Shown piece by piece: positions 11,103 to 24,690 of a stretch of 64,000 nt of DNA; within the stretch, counting starts at the first letter, position 1; each line of letters starts with the position of its first letter. This DNA is from Cunninghamia lanceolata (lineage: Eukaryota > Streptophyta > Pinopsida > Cupressales > Cupressaceae), in NCBI GenBank assembly GCA_027924645.1, contig BSBN01001807.1:11736001-11800000 (forward strand), in the 5' to 3' direction. Made by a program: the position numbers and the translations under genes. The notes under the pieces were generated by a model. It made no database searches and had not been told where the DNA came from. It saw only the letters and a program-made list of their open reading frames with translations.

Positions 11103-12780
11103 ATGCTAGCAAAACCCTTCCCTTTTGAGTAAATCTTGCACCTAGACTAGTCAAGAGTTCCTCATAGAGCCAAATGGACTTTGTCATTAGGTCTAAAAGG
11201 CACAAGAGAGTCAAAAAATCATGTCGTTTCATCAAAATCGACACAGGGAAATTTTTGCAATTTTTTTACCCCTGACCCTGTACCATATATATGCCCTGTA
11301 CAGTACGATAAAAAATTGTACAAAATTTTCTAGTTGAAAATGCAATTTATTTTTGCACATAGGCATTTTTGCAAGTGATCACTTGGTGGATTTTTTTATC
11401 TTTTGGCAGAATCGAGGTGTTTATTGGCTCAATTTTTGAGTTTTGGGTGAATTTATTTCCCTTGTACCTTTGGTTCAAGGGTTTATTGGTTGATTTCTTC
11501 TGGCTCATGGCTCTTTTTTTGTCACTTTACCAGTTTGGGTAACTCCTTTGTCGTTTATCTGGTTCTTTGGTTTGATTTAGGGCCATAGGGTTTTAAAACC
11601 CCATTTCTACTGTTGTTTACAGGTCGCCATTCTTTTGGCCAAGGTTGTGGTTATCCATTGAGGTCACAGTTAAAAGTTTGAATGATGTCTTTGGTTGTCA
11701 TCTTCACTTTCAAGGTCGTTGACTCACAGATCCATCGACCAAGGTTCATAGTCAATAAATGGGTTTAGGTTATCGATTGGTCATCATTTGAATCTGTAAA
11801 TCCAAGACTCTTCAATCACATCCGTCACTAAGGTCACATTCTGACAAGGTTAACGATCTTTGGTTTACTAGTCGTGATCTATGTTAACTGCCATCCACAT
11901 TACCAAATCTCTAGTCAAACTCCCTGGTTCCATTTAGATTGAAGGCTTTTTGTAATTGTTTTGACAACACTAGTGGTTAGGGTTTCTTCTCAGCTAAATG
12001 GTTTTTTTTGCGATGTTTTATTAGCATAAAATACATAAGCATTGTAAATGTTTTCATCTTAAAACATTACTTAACCACTCAAACAACACTAAAGGTCATA
12101 GCTTGAAGTCTATATCACATTTAATGTTAGAATTTAAAGTTACATTTTAGGTAACATTACCTTTAGCATTTAAAGTTAGCATTTTATGCAACATTAAATG
12201 CTACATGGTTACTATCACATTTAACAATAACATTTAATGTTATCTATAAAATTAACTGCTAACATTAAAAATAAGTATTAGCAATTAGCAAACCATCAAA
12301 CCTTGACATTTACCGCCAACATCATATGTAACAGTTAGTGGTTAGTTAACCACCAATGCTAACATTTTTTGCTAGACAGACCACTTGGTCTTCATTAGTG
12401 CTCATAAGGGGGGGCACATTTTCTTTTTGCCATAATTTTCGTCCATAGAGGTGAAATTTGACAAATTTATAGTTGACAGAAAGTTAGTTCCGTCGCTAAC
12501 AAAGTGGTGTCAAGATGTTTCTAAAATTGTCTTGTCTTAACATTTTTTTGGCCTTCGAAGTCAAATGTATTGTGTAATTTTTGATGAGGCATAACTTTCA
12601 CTCTGATTATCAAAAAAATAGCAAACTTTTTTGACACTTAACATAATTCAATAGGGAATCTATCTACAATTATACATATTAAGTTTTGGATTACAAATTT
12701 GTAAAAATCACCGTGTATTATACACAGTCGATTTAAGCATCCAAACTTAACCACATTGTACCTTTCACTTGTATTTTTTC
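11103..12780 (+). other. Leader region of element A
   Basis: No credible ORF. The stretch 12060-12370 is a degenerate array of 'acatttaatgttagc' words. It probably represents untranslated leader plus decayed 5' gag. Confidence 0.5.
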
Positions 12781-12821
12781 TAGGGTACGTATGTTTTAGC
12801 ACTAGTCATTTTGGGGGGGTG

Positions 12822-12955
12822 TATTGTGTCGTGTCAAGAGCACTTCCATTGTGTTCATCTAGAACACTTCCACACTTTCATTGTGTCATGTTAAGAGCAC
12901 TTCTATTGTGTCATGCCAAGAGCACTTCCATTGTGTTGTGACCAGAACACTTCCG
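12822..12955 (+). repeat. Minisatellite of about 25-bp units
   Basis: About five degenerate copies of a unit like 'gtgtcatgccaagagcacttc' follow one another with variable length. It has no recognisable function. Confidence 0.7.
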
Positions 12956-12989
12956 CATTTTTAGTTTGGGGGACATACTTGCATTTCTG

Positions 12990-13476
12990 CTTTGGATATT
13001 GTTGCACATTTGATCATGTCTCTCACACATAATCCATTCCATTTGAGTATTATAATAATTCTTGTAATAAATGGAAAATCAAATGAGGATATTGTGGGAT
13101 GAAAAGGCATACAATAGAAGAATGTATGTTTCATAAAATCGATAAAATGAAACAACTTCTTAATCATGGTATTGCTTTGCCTGATCAATATAATCCAACA
13201 CTTGCATAAAAATCATCCAGTCGCACTTAGAAATCTAGTGTGACACCATCATTTGGGGATGACCATTCTAGTCAGTTGACTTACATTATGATATCATCTT
13301 CACCATCACCTGATGCTACATTCAAATCTAGAGTTTCTTCCTTGAGAACTTCCACAGATTCCTTACACCATGATATTGATATTGTCTTTCCACATCCACC
13401 ACATTGGGATAGATTTCTACCAGATATATCATCTCTATTTGTAGAGTCCTGCATTGTAGATTTGGAAGACACCATT
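12990..13476 (+). pseudogene. gag-like CDS of element A, part 1
   Basis: In one frame the sequence reads YCGMKRHTIEECMF near 13090, a CX2CX4HX4C zinc knuckle whose first Cys codon is now a TGA stop. It continues open as HGIALPDQYNP, then from 13240 to the CACTA insertion point, ending VDLEDTI at 13476. The next codons are found on the far side of the transposon at 41942. Gag zinc knuckles bind element RNA. Several stops interrupt the frame. Confidence 0.65.
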
Positions 13477-13505
13477 CACTACAACAAATCCTTGTGATTA
13501 GCTCC
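13477..13505 (+). repeat. Left terminal inverted repeat of CACTA
   Basis: CACTACAACA is identical to the inverted right end. After an indel, ATTAGCTCC corresponds to ATTAGCACC of the right end. Confidence 0.92.
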
Positions 13506-13599
13506 TTTTTTTGCTCTATTTTTTGCTGCCACCCACTGTTTTAATGTATTTTTCTCCAATTTTTTAAAAAAGTCGGCACTATTTATCAGGATGGTGTTT

Positions 13600-13745
13600 T
13601 TTTTGGCATTTTTTGCACTGATCAGAACAAGTAGGCACTAAATTAGGTGTTAAATTGTGCCTAAATTAGAGCTAAGCGCCCAAATTAGCGCCAACTTTAA
13701 CGTCTAAATTAGCGTCGACTTTAGCACCGTACCTCTAAGCCTCTA
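13600..13745. repeat. Left subterminal repeats of CACTA
   Basis: Clustered copies of AATTAGCGCC/GGCACTAAATT-like words occur in both orientations. Such subterminal arrays are binding sites for TNPA-type proteins in characterised En/Spm elements; that role is inferred here. Similar words recur at 31160-31290 and 41780-41930. Confidence 0.7.
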
Positions 13746-14708
13746 TGGATTGTGTTGGATCAAAATTTTAGACTTTAAAATTTTGCCAATCCCGCCATAA
13801 TCCCTAATAAGACATTCTACTTGAACCCAAAAAATATCACCATTCCCTTATTAGCCCTAAATTCTATACCTCAACCGTAAAATATTTGATGAAAAAATCA
13901 CTATAGCTAACATCGACAAGATGATACTACATTGGAAGACTCAATATATAGTCTCTTCGATGACTTGAAGGCACAAGCAGACAAAAAGAAAATCACACGA
14001 AAACCTGAAGTAATGAGCAAATCGAAGAGACATGGGATATCAGCAAGAGTCATTCAGCAATCTCATCAATACCCCGAAAGTTGAATAGATAAGGCACTTC
14101 GGGGTGACACCAAAACGTGTCACGACGATCAAACGAAAATATCGATAACCTTTAAGGGATTCAGGATATTGAAGTGATATGGTTTAGAGTCTCACCGATA
14201 GAAGGGGTCTCACTGATGAAAAGATAATGTAAAGCGTATTTCGAAGAAACTCTACTATGTCGAAGAGAGGGTTTTTGGGGTCTCTTCGAAAAGGCAACGA
14301 AAAGAAATTAAAATATCAAAAGGGTGATTTCTTGTTCGAGGAGACTCATATTATCGAAGTAACGCCAGTTAGGGTCATACCGAAATCCTGAACAATAAAT
14401 GAGATTGCAAAACACATCACCTCAAAATAAAGTGACAAGACATAAAGTTGGCAATCTAACGCTCTGATTTCAAAAAATTTAAATTCCCTTCAATGATATG
14501 AGAAACACAAGCAAGATGTCATTAATTGCACAGAGTTAAGATTGTTGAATGGGAATTAGGAGGGCATTGCAAAGAACAAGTGCAGGGCATGGATGAATAA
14601 GCAATTTAGGAGCAGAGCAATTTGTCAAGTAAGTACTGCGAACCTGCTTGTATAGATTAGTCTACATTTATAAATCACAAAGTTGAAATCCAGACATATT
14701 GATAGAAT
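13746..14708. other. Spacer between CACTA end and unknown ORF
   Basis: No gene. The stretch 13900-14400 is rich in 'tcgaag/cttcga' and 'tcaccgat' words, some resembling words at 27260-27400. It may be the promoter region of the ORF that starts at 14709. Confidence 0.4.
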
Positions 14709-17700
14709 ATGGAAGAAACAATTTAGAACCCAAAGAGTAAAAGACAAAAAACTGGAGATAGGCATCTAAACTAGGATCTATTAGACCAATGTCCCGGGTC
14801 AGGACAGAAATCCAAAAGAAATGCCCAACTAAACCCACATGTTGAGAATTTAGAAGATTTATACAAGCATATTGGGGATATATGGACACCAATCAGAGGG
14901 TATGATCTCTTTATCTCCCATTATAGAAAAATGCACAGGCATAAACCCATTTCAAACCCATGGTGGCTAAACTTGGGTAAATTGGTAGTCCCGAATGTGT
15001 TTGTAAATGTCCAGTTGATGAAGTTTCTTGCAAAGAAATACAACCCTAAGACTTGTTATATTGAATTCAACAATGGGACTTGTTTCTTCCCCATTACCAG
15101 AGACTATATAGCCACAATGTTTTAGTTAGACACAAGTTTAGACAAGAAATTCAGAATCGAGGATTTGTTGGTTGAGTACTGCAATATGAGTAGCAATTAT
15201 AAGAGATGGAAGTTACCCTTGCACAGGCCTCACGGTGATAATAACCAACTTAGGGTATTTTCAGAGGGTGAAGATCCAACCTACTCAACCGGATTGTTTG
15301 AAGAATATTTCAAAAACACATATTACTCTGCTTGCTAGATATTAGGAATAGAGGCCTCCATGGTCATGGAAATTGTGCCCATGGTCCTAGTTGCAGACAT
15401 ATAGAGTCATGATGCACGATATTTTGATTATGCTGAATACCTGGCATATAATATAAAAAATGATTTAATGTCTATTAAGAATGGAGGAAGTAAATTCAGA
15501 CATTATTCTTTATTTATGCATATGGTATTATATGAAGGACAAAGTATGGGCTTATGGGATAGAAATCTCAGGGTAAGAGACCTAGACATCAATGGAGATA
15601 TAAAACCTGTGCAAATGTGGACTACTATTTGGGATAGCAGATGTAACAGATCCCATTATTTATACTTTGAAGAGTTTTTTTTGTGAAACCAATATTCAAA
15701 CTATTTGGACATCCTTGCAACCACAATTTTTCATTGGAAATACAGAAGTTTTTGAGATCAAAAGATAGACATGAAGAGGGAAAGTTCAGCCATAATTGGG
15801 GTGATTGGTATGTTTTCAGAGATTGCACTATGATAAGAGTATTCGGATATGAAGGGCCACCCTTCCTGCTACCAAAGATATGCCCAGATCGAGTTGCATA
15901 CTTAGAAATTGTTAGGCAATTGGCTTCCTCAAACTTCATGCATCTCAAGAATCACAATAAACAGTCATTTATGCCTAGGACTTTATGCTTTGGAGATTTC
16001 ATAGTACTTTCTAACAAAGGTTATCAATTAATTGATAGCAAATTAGAACAATTCAGATTACCTTTTGGAAATGCAAGAGGAAATTTTGATCCAGAATACT
16101 TCATAAACAGTGTAAAAATAAAGCAGAAGTTAAAGGGAAATCATCATGTCATATTTGTTGATGAAGATTTAATCAGAAATTGTGATGAAACTACAGCAAC
16201 AAAAAGAAGAAGTGTGTACCATAACAGAGGCTTAGAGGGTAGCCCAAAACCCCACCTACACCAAAGTTTTCCAGGATATTGATGATCCTATCGAAAGACT
16301 GGACACTATGATTACACATGCACTAGAACTAATCAAGAATGTTCCCCTTCATGTTTTTAACAAAAAAGGAAAAAAACTTAAAGATGCACAAGCTGAGTAT
16401 GAAGTACCCCTGGGTCACTTATCACCTCAACCCACACCTGATATAAGTTTCTCTACATACACAAACATTGCATAAAGAGAGGGAGAGTTTGAAGAAGGGG
16501 TGCAAAGTTATGACCCAACCATTGAGGGGTAGGAACCACCTAAAGATAGAAAAGCTGTCAATGTGGATGCACCAAATGATCTATCAAAAGACATAAGGCA
16601 CCTGGCCAACATTAAATTCATATCAGATGATGATTTCATCAAAACACCTGAGTTTAAAGCCTTCTTATATGAATACAAGGACAAACAAGCTAGGAAGAGA
16701 ATGAAAGATATCACTCCTGACATACAGGATGAGGTGTTATCTGAGCTTCAGAAGGAGATCAACAATGAATTGTAGATAATGACTCCAGAAAGGGGAAGGA
16801 CCTTGTTACAAGAAGCAGGTGTGATTTTGATTCTTGGATGGGGTATGGCTTCGGCCATTATATTTGATACTTTCAATAGAAATCATGATAAGAAGTTGAA
16901 ACTCAGCATAGAGGAAATGGATGATATTAGAAGAGGATCAGGGTATGACCTTGATAAAAGAACATTGCTTATATGGGCGTTGTATCCTCCAAATAAGAGA
17001 CCACATATCATTGATGATCCTAATAAAGATTTTGGTCACCTATTGATACAAAGGATTGAGGATACAGATCCTATGGACACTGCTAATTTAAATGTTAATG
17101 TTACAAGGTTTACTAAAGCACAAATTGAGAAATTAATCAAAGATAATAATATATATAAGAAAGAAAATGCTATGCTGAGACAAGAGATTTATTTCCACAG
17201 AGACAAGTTGCCTTCATCCAGTAGCTACTCACCATACCTAGAAGGTGATCAAAGGGTAATAAAGGCCTTGGTAGATGTGAATTATTGGAAGTATAAGGCA
17301 GAAAAGAATCAAAAGAAAAGTGAGTAGCTAGAAACTGAATTGAAAACTGTCAAATATAGTATGGCCTTTGAATTGATTCAAAGAAGGTTTGGCCACATGA
17401 TGAAAAATAGCGACAAGGTTTGGGATTTTCACAATAGAACACATCAATTATACCAAGAGCATAAAAGACTACACCTCAGAATGTTGGAAACAAAGGAAGG
17501 GTTGAATGCTAAAGCTAGCACTGAGGAACAAGTGCTCAAACGATATAATGAATTGATGAAAGAACATGAGATATTTAATGGTATATTGATAGAAGATTTG
17601 AAAGATTTTGATCAATGTATTGATTTGGTATTTCCCAACTTCTTCAATGATGGGGGCAACCTAAAAGACAAGGACACTTGGAGGAATGAACTGGGTCAGT

Positions 17701-17888
17701 TACTGCCACCACTACTTGAAAATGTAAATAATGAGGAAAGGATGATAGAGAATACTTATACATGTCTGGGAAAGATATTTACTCTGGAATCAATGATGAG
17801 CAGTTTACTTGAGACTGATCCATGTGATGATCAAGGGTACATTGACCATATCGGTCAAATAAATCTATTTGTATCTAGAGCGCTGTGA
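14709..17888 (+). pseudogene. Long unknown ORF (about 1,060 codons), broken by TAGs
   Basis: From ATG 14709 one frame runs to a T8 homopolymer near 15673, where a single shift moves it to the frame that continues to 17888. Interrupting stops are TAG near 14724, 14766, 15123, 15339, 15402, 16530, 16773 and 17325, and TAA near 16473. The N-terminal third has a folded, aromatic-rich character (YKHIGDIWTPIRGYDLF; NPWWLNLGKLVV). The C-terminal half is charged and coiled-coil-like (TKAQIEKLIKDNNIYKKENA). I do not recognise the family; it recalls large plant-mobile-domain-like ORFs carried by plant transposons. It could be CACTA cargo or an old insertion. Confidence 0.65.
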
Positions 17889-18896
17889 TGAAGCAAAAGC
17901 AGTACAATTTTGTCAAGCAATGCAGGTGTATCAATCTGTATTATGGAGATGAGGATGACCTTGCTATGCCTTTGAGTCATGGGTCACTTTATGGAGATTA
18001 ATGGAGCCAGAATCAGATCGCTGCATATGCTTTTATCTTCATTTATGTTTCTTAATTATGCATTAGTTACCAAAAGATGTTATTAAGAAAAGGTACAATG
18101 TTTCGGCCCTTAAGCTTGTTTGCATCCTATAAAATAGGATACCAAGGCCACTATGAAGGAGATCATCCAATCTATTTCAGAGACATATATTTAATATAAA
18201 AGTAGTACTCAAAGAATCCATTTCCATCTATCTATATTTTCAAACCAGTATGAATTGCTAAATTAATAAAAAGAATCAGAGTTAGTTGGTGGATCCAAAA
18301 TTGATGTTCAATTGTTGTGTTGATGTTAATATTTATGAGCTACATGATTGTCTCCAAAGTGGTTTGTCAAGTTGTTTAAGTTAATATATCAAGGATATCA
18401 TTAATTTTTTAGTATACATTTGTTGTTACTATATGATCTGTGTGATTGGTTTTTGAGGAAGTTGATTTAAATCCAGCTAAGTAGTCAGTGTTTATTGGTC
18501 TTTTCCGAGGGTTAAAATCCTTTGAACAATCTATTCTAGTTGGTTTCCTTCTTGTTACAATTTAAATCCTTTTTCTAGGTCATAGCAATTTGAGGAAATA
18601 TCATTGGGATTTATAAGAAGAATCTTGTACCTCAACATTCTTGCACATCTACATAAGATACAGATTTACATAAGTGCCTAACAATCTAAGTTAAGTCAAT
18701 ATAAATTTCTATTACACCATTGACTCCTGATTTCTTTGCCCAATAGATAAAGCACTGGTCCAATTTACTATTAATCTTCATACCCTATTCATATTTGCAA
18801 ACCTTAACCTTAGAAATACATTCCAACCCTTACATCTACTTCAGACCTGTTTTCCACGTGAAGGTTACACAAAAATCTGTAATATCTTTCAAGGTA
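17889..18896. other. AT-rich stretch downstream of the unknown ORF
   Basis: No ORF stands out. It may hold the 3' untranslated region of the preceding ORF. A TATAAAATAGG word lies near 18129. Confidence 0.4.
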
Positions 18897-19000
18897 CACC
18901 GACCTAGGTCTGGCAGAGCCTAAAGTGAACGGGGTTTAGCCATATCTACCCCATGTCGTTAGCCAAAAATGTCAAGAGAGCTTGGCAACCTCTTAGGGTT
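18897..19000 (+). repeat. Inverted repeat flanking transposase region, left copy
   Basis: About 100 bp containing ACCTAGGTCTGGCAGAGCC, GCCATATCTA and TTAGCCAAAAATGT. It recurs inverted at 27086-27183 at more than 80% identity by eye. Its origin is unknown. Confidence 0.75.
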
Positions 19001-19089
19001 AACAACCTACATTTTTTTGACCTAACAGATTGTTTGAGAAGTTTCAGTTGGAGTGTTAGAGGTTTGGAATCCTCTGAGAGCAAATATGC

Positions 19090-19865
19090 AGTTAGAGATT
19101 TTTGTACCACTCTATGACTTTTAAATGACACGGTTCAATGCTATTCCACCCATGTAAAGGAGTTGTATACCATCATGCAAGCCATCAAGCAATGATCTCA
19201 CTACATCTTGGGAAAGGAGGTCCAATCATCCACTTTGATCACAAGCCACTCCAATTCTTGCAAACTCAGAATAAATTCAAAAATGTGCACCACATGAAAT
19301 GGATGACATGTCTACAACAATTCCATCTAGTTATCTGCAATCACGAGAAGGGAAAAGACAAAAAGGTATTTGACTACCTAAGCTAATAGCTAGTTCATGC
19401 ACTCACCACAATGTTGGACTCATGTGGTCACAACTTCTTTGACCGGGAACCTCTCTACCCACCAGACTTGTACTTTGTATAGATCTACACCAAGCTCTTA
19501 CAAGGCAAATAGGTTGGTGAATTTTACATGTCTAACAAGCTTCTCTACAAGCTCAAGTATCTCTATGTTTTAGACACCATACCACACTCATCTAGGAAGC
19601 ATACTATGCCAAAATAACTCAACACTTCAACATTACTAAAACACTAGCAACACTTGAACAACACTTCTAGTGGCCTCACATATGTGCAAATTGAGAACCA
19701 CATCAAGTCTCTCATTCTTTGTAGCATTGCAAAATATTGCAAATAGGAAGCTTGGATTCTACACCCCTCTCTTAGTTTTGACACCACCTTGGGAATCATT
19801 AACATGGATTTATTAAGAAGACTACCTATGACAAAGCACTGGTGTAACTCCATGACCGTGTTATC
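19090..19865 (+). pseudogene. Ty3/gypsy RNase H-integrase fragment
   Basis: A plus-strand segment with FDHKPLQFLQTQNKFKN and HHMKWMTCLQQFHLVI (gypsy RNase H end) at 19220-19340. It is followed by a degraded integrase with WPHI (19670) and, in one frame with stops, GSLDSTPLS and HLGNH, the usual region before the integrase core. No LTRs are attached. It is an isolated fragment inside the CACTA. Confidence 0.75.
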
Positions 19866-20339
19866 ATTCTATATTTTTCTTATGTTTGCCATACTTATTT
19901 CTTCTTATATTTGAATGAATATCAGTTACTGAGCCTCAATAATGTGCTTATGTGAATGAATATGCTAATACATTAAAGCATTTATTGTGGATGTTTACAA
20001 TTACATGTTCAACATAAAATAGAAACTATTTAAAAATAATAAAGTTAACAAAGTTGCTTATTTAAATAATTATGAGTTACGTGCATTAATATTTTATTAG
20101 CTTTTGTGTCTTCACAAACATATGTTGATACAAAATGAATGGAAGAAGCATCCAAGTAATCCTAATTTTTTCTGCCAACAATTCATACCAAAGATTGAAC
20201 AATTTAAGGATATTGCAATAGGTAGTTTGTATCGACACAGATAATATTACTGAAGCATTACAAAGTTTAGGTCATAAGAATCACCCTTTTTTAAACATGG
20301 ATTGCAAATAATTTTAAAAATTTAGAAGTCTTGGTCATT
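19866..20339. other. AT-rich spacer
   Basis: Nothing recognisable. It separates the gypsy fragment from the 3' end of the transposase gene. Confidence 0.4.
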
Positions 20340-23300
20340 AACATTATTGTCTGCTACAATGTCATCAAGTGTATCATTGTCAATGTTCATATGTTCTTTC
20401 AAGTATTTAAATTATCATCATCCTCATCTTGACCTGCATCATCTTCATCATCATAGAAATTTGATTGTAGACCATCTATATTGTTGCCATATTTATTTGG
20501 ATCATCATTTTCTATACCATCCATATTGTTGTCTTCCATAACATCATCTAACTCTAGATTGTTGTCTTCTTGTGCCTGAACATAACCATCTTCAACATCA
20601 TCATGGATGTCAATTTATTTGATGTTCTCTAATCCCTCTCTCTCATTTTGTTGGCCATCATTGTTTTTCTCAGTATCCACTAATGCATCGTCAAATACAT
20701 GCCTTAATCTTGGATCATAATGTATGACAAATATCCATTTCGGGTCCAAAATATCTTCATAGAAAAATACCTGCACATGAATGACATACATATATTAGAC
20801 GTATGGTATAACAATTTTATTGATTAATAAACACATGTATATATTCGCAATAAACTATGAATTAATAGATTAATGATCACTACCGCTTCTTGTTTGAGTT
20901 AAAGAAATACCCGCTCACAATGAATTAGTAGAACATAAGGCTCCTTATCCTCCGATAGGAAACATGAGGAATCTATAGAAAACAATCCACTATGGGTATC
21001 ATGTCTTCGTGTCCTCTCAAATGCTTCATACCATCTACACTTAAAAACATGAAATTTAAAAGAGAGGTAATCCAACTCAATAATTTCTTGTATTTTCCCA
21101 ACATATTGTAGATTCCCTTCAATTATATTCTTATCTTTTGAGCTTGATCGATTGGATTGCTTGAAGTCAACATTATGCCACAATTGAAGGATCATCTCTT
21201 TACATCTTCAGTTTCTACATGATAATGTCGACCATATGACCACATTGCTAGATATTTCCTCGCCTGTGAAAGACCATTTATTTTAGTGAAAACAAATATC
21301 ATGTCAAATATTAAAATAGTTAATAGTGTCAAAATTGTAAGGAAACAACATTTTGTAAAATTCCAACTGTACCTTTCTTTCACATCCTCTAGACATGTTG
21401 GTTTCGTCTTCTGTTATGTTTGAATCTATACTTGCATCTTCTATTTGATTTTGAATTTGTTCAGTAACTCATTCTAGTGTGCAATCTTTGCCCCATTCCC
21501 CAAGTAGATCAGTGGGAAGTGGAGTATTCCTTGGGTTTGATCTCTTAAACTGTCTCTTTGCTTCTAACACTTATCTCTTTTTATCATACAGATCGATCCA
21601 TTTGTTCATAAAGTCCATGTGGTATAGAACAAACTTGTCAAGTATAGCACTTTTGTCTATACCTATTACATGTCAACATGTTTATTTCAAACTCCAAATG
21701 TCATGCTGTTAATTTGACAAATAAATTACAGAGTAAATTAATGATTGCAAGAAAAACAATCACACTGATCATGAATTTACTTACTAATTTCTACTTGAAC
21801 AGCATTAGATTGTGGTTTTTCTCCATCAATAATATCTGATGCTTGTTCTTCATCCTAAAAGCGTGGCCCATCTTCAAAATCCTTACCAAGAAATTCACAC
21901 GAGAAGAAAAATGCTTCATTCAATACATACCTTTCAACCATGCAACCCTCTGAATGTGCCTTTTGTCAGACATATCTTTTTAGAGTTTTCATATACCTCT
22001 CAAAGAAAAACATCCACCTCGTTGATATGTTCAATGTCATCGACTAGGTGTATAAGTAAATGGATTTGTAGGTCCATGAAACTTGTAGGGAGCTCCTTCT
22101 CAAATACACATACAATTTTTGCAATTTCCTTCTTCCATTTTGGCACTTCACATTTGTGGATCTCCTTGGAGGTCACCCACCTAATATAAGAATAGTAAAT
22201 TAGTATGAAGCTTTAGTCAAAAATTAAAATGCAATATAATATATCTATGTCTCTCACACATGAACATTTCATATAACCACATACCTTGTAAATGCTGACA
22301 ATCGACTTATGGCTTTCCTTAAGTACACTGTAAGATAGGAATGCCCCCTAATTGCCAATGGCATGATATGCTATCAAACACATTTATGAAAATGTCATTA
22401 GTAATTTTTTCTCACGCAATAAAATATCAAAATGTATTTAGTACTTAATCAATGTTACTAGTAAATGTTAAATGATGATGTATAATACCTTCATAAAATT
22501 ATAAAAATCATGTGTTTTAAATCTTGTGATATGTCCATCAACTGTAAAAGCTTTAGCCAATGACGACCCATATCCAGTAGGTGTCCTTATTGAATGGATG
22601 ACATTTTTTAGTTGCTCTAGCTCTTTTTTTTAAAAATCCATGGAGCTTCTGCATATGTTTCATTTTCCCTATTTGGCCACAAATGTTTTCTATCAATTTT
22701 GGTACGTGAAAGAGCAATATCTCTCCTCGAAGACAAGGTGTCCTTCTCTTTGCCTGATATATGTTGAAATATAGAATTTGGGACATTTTTGAAGATATGC
22801 ATAGGATCTAATAGGTGAGATATTAATAGATCCTTCCAGTAAGGGAGCTCATAAAATATGGATTTCCTTTTCATTTCTTTTGGCATATTAACTACAACTT
22901 GTTCTGGTTCTTCAATTGAATCACCCTGATCAAAAAAATCCTCCCAAGCTTTCAATTCAGCATCTTCATACTTCTTAAGCGAATCACCTAGACCCATAAT
23001 CATGGAGGCCCTCTATTTTCAACTTTTCCATCAAATTAATTCTTCAGGTGATTTCTAAACTTATGATCTAGTGGTAGAAAAACCATGTTGTTTGCGCAAA
23101 TAAATTTATGTAGATCTTTAGAATATCACCCTTAAAATTGTTCTACACATCTTGGACATGCAAATACCCCCTTTGTTTGAAGCCCTGCAACTCAATAAGT
23201 AATGTTAATAACATCAAAAAAATAGTATAAAACTAAGTATGAAAGTTGGGATGGAAATAAATTATGAATGTAAATACGTAAATATTTTATCTTACCAGAA

Positions 23301-24690
23301 CAAACACCAAGTCCTGGGAAATCATGAATAGTTTAACATAGCACACCATACAACATGAAGGACCTATTTGATGGGGTATGTGATATGTCATAAATTTTTA
23401 TGCCTTTCCATAGCAGTTTCATCTCATCAATAAAAAGCGCAAGATAAACATCCATGTTTTTAACTTGATGTTTTCCTGGAACAATGAGAGTCAGCATAAG
23501 GTGCTCCTTTCTAACACTCACCCATGGGGATGTTTTCCTGGAACAATGAGAGTCAGCATAAGGTGCTCCTTTCTAACACTCACCCATGGGGGACTATTGT
23601 ATAATATCAATCTGATTGGCCAAACACTATAATTTGAGGTTAGGAAAGAGTAATGGGCACACTCCATCAATTGCAAGACCAAACCTGATACTACGAGGTT
23701 CATCTTTGAATTTTCTTGGCCATTTTTCCTCTGTGTTTCCTTGCTTTGGAGTCAGTCAGAATTTGCATGAATCCATCTTTAATCCTATTCTTTGCATGCC
23801 AGTCCATCAATTGTGCAAGTGAATTGCAACAAAACATTCGTTGAAGTCTAGGTGTAATTGGCATGTGACGTAAAACCTTCTTTGGAACTGTAGGACCTTG
23901 TACATATGTACAATATCTCTTCTCTTTGCATACATGGCATTCTACCTTGTTTTCATATTCATCTCTGTATAAAATGCAATCATTTTTACATAAATGAATT
24001 TGCTTATATTCAATCCCCAACTCAACCAACAACAGACACACCTCTTTGCAAGTTGATGGCAACACATTCTCTTCAGGGAATATTTTAGTTTTTAGTGCCC
24101 TGTAAGATTGCCAGAGATTAAATCAATTGAATGTTTGACTTATGATGAACATGTTTGATATGTCAATAAACACTAGGACTATTTATATACAATATATGGT
24201 TTTAAATTCCCCTTAAAGAAATATAAACGAAGTTGATTAATGTTTACGAATTATGTACACCAATTGACAATGCAAAGTAAGAAATAGATTTCAACTCACT
24301 TTAGTAGGGTAGTGATCCTTTATCTGACCAACCAAATAGTGACTTGATTTCTAATAATATTAATGTGCATGCCAGTTTTGAAGTTCTACTTGCGCCTAAT
24401 TTGAACATGGGTGTCTTCGTTGCTTGCTTGATGGAGTCTTTCAGGTTGTTATCATCAATATTACATTGGTAGTAATTACCGCTGTTATCATTTTTACTGT
24501 CAACCATATGATCATTATTGTCATCATTGTTTCCATCCCCAAAGAAACCTATAAGCATTTCATTCAATCCTTCTTCATGCACTACATTTTCACTATTATG
24601 ATCATCATCATTAAGGCTAGCTGGCATGTCATCAGTGTATGCGGATCTCATCAGCAGTTCAAATTTCTCAGTTGGTAGTATTCTCTTCAA
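20340..24690 (-). pseudogene. TNP2-type CACTA transposase gene
   Basis: Minus-strand gene with introns. From the N-terminus: ORF 24690-24301 (acidic, then KSLFGWSDKGSLPY); 24065-23700 with the Transposase_21 Cys cluster (NDCILYRDEYENKVECHVC) and VLRHMPITPRLQRMF; YSVWPIRLILYNSPPW near 23610; NMDVYLALFIDEMKLLW near 23430; YWKDLLISHLLDPMHIFKNV near 22810; a DUF4218-like stretch (22180-21840: FEKELPTSFMDLQIH); a DUF4216-like exon (21195-20900: IQEIIELDYLSFKFHVFKC); and a final exon FFYEDILDPKW with an acidic tail. TNP2 proteins cut CACTA ends. A 62-bp duplication and several stops inactivate it. Confidence 0.9.
23467..23590 (-). repeat. 62-bp tandem duplication inside the transposase
   Basis: 23467-23528 and 23529-23590 are two adjacent, essentially identical copies beginning gatgttttcctggaac. 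As 62 is not divisible by three, the duplication shifts the transposase frame; open segments before and after it lie in different frames. Confidence 0.92.

Noticed and set aside
24424..24678. Hydrophobic plus-strand ORF as a small membrane protein
   Set aside because: It is opposite the acidic N-terminal exon of the TNP2 transposase, whose antisense naturally reads as Ile/Val-rich.
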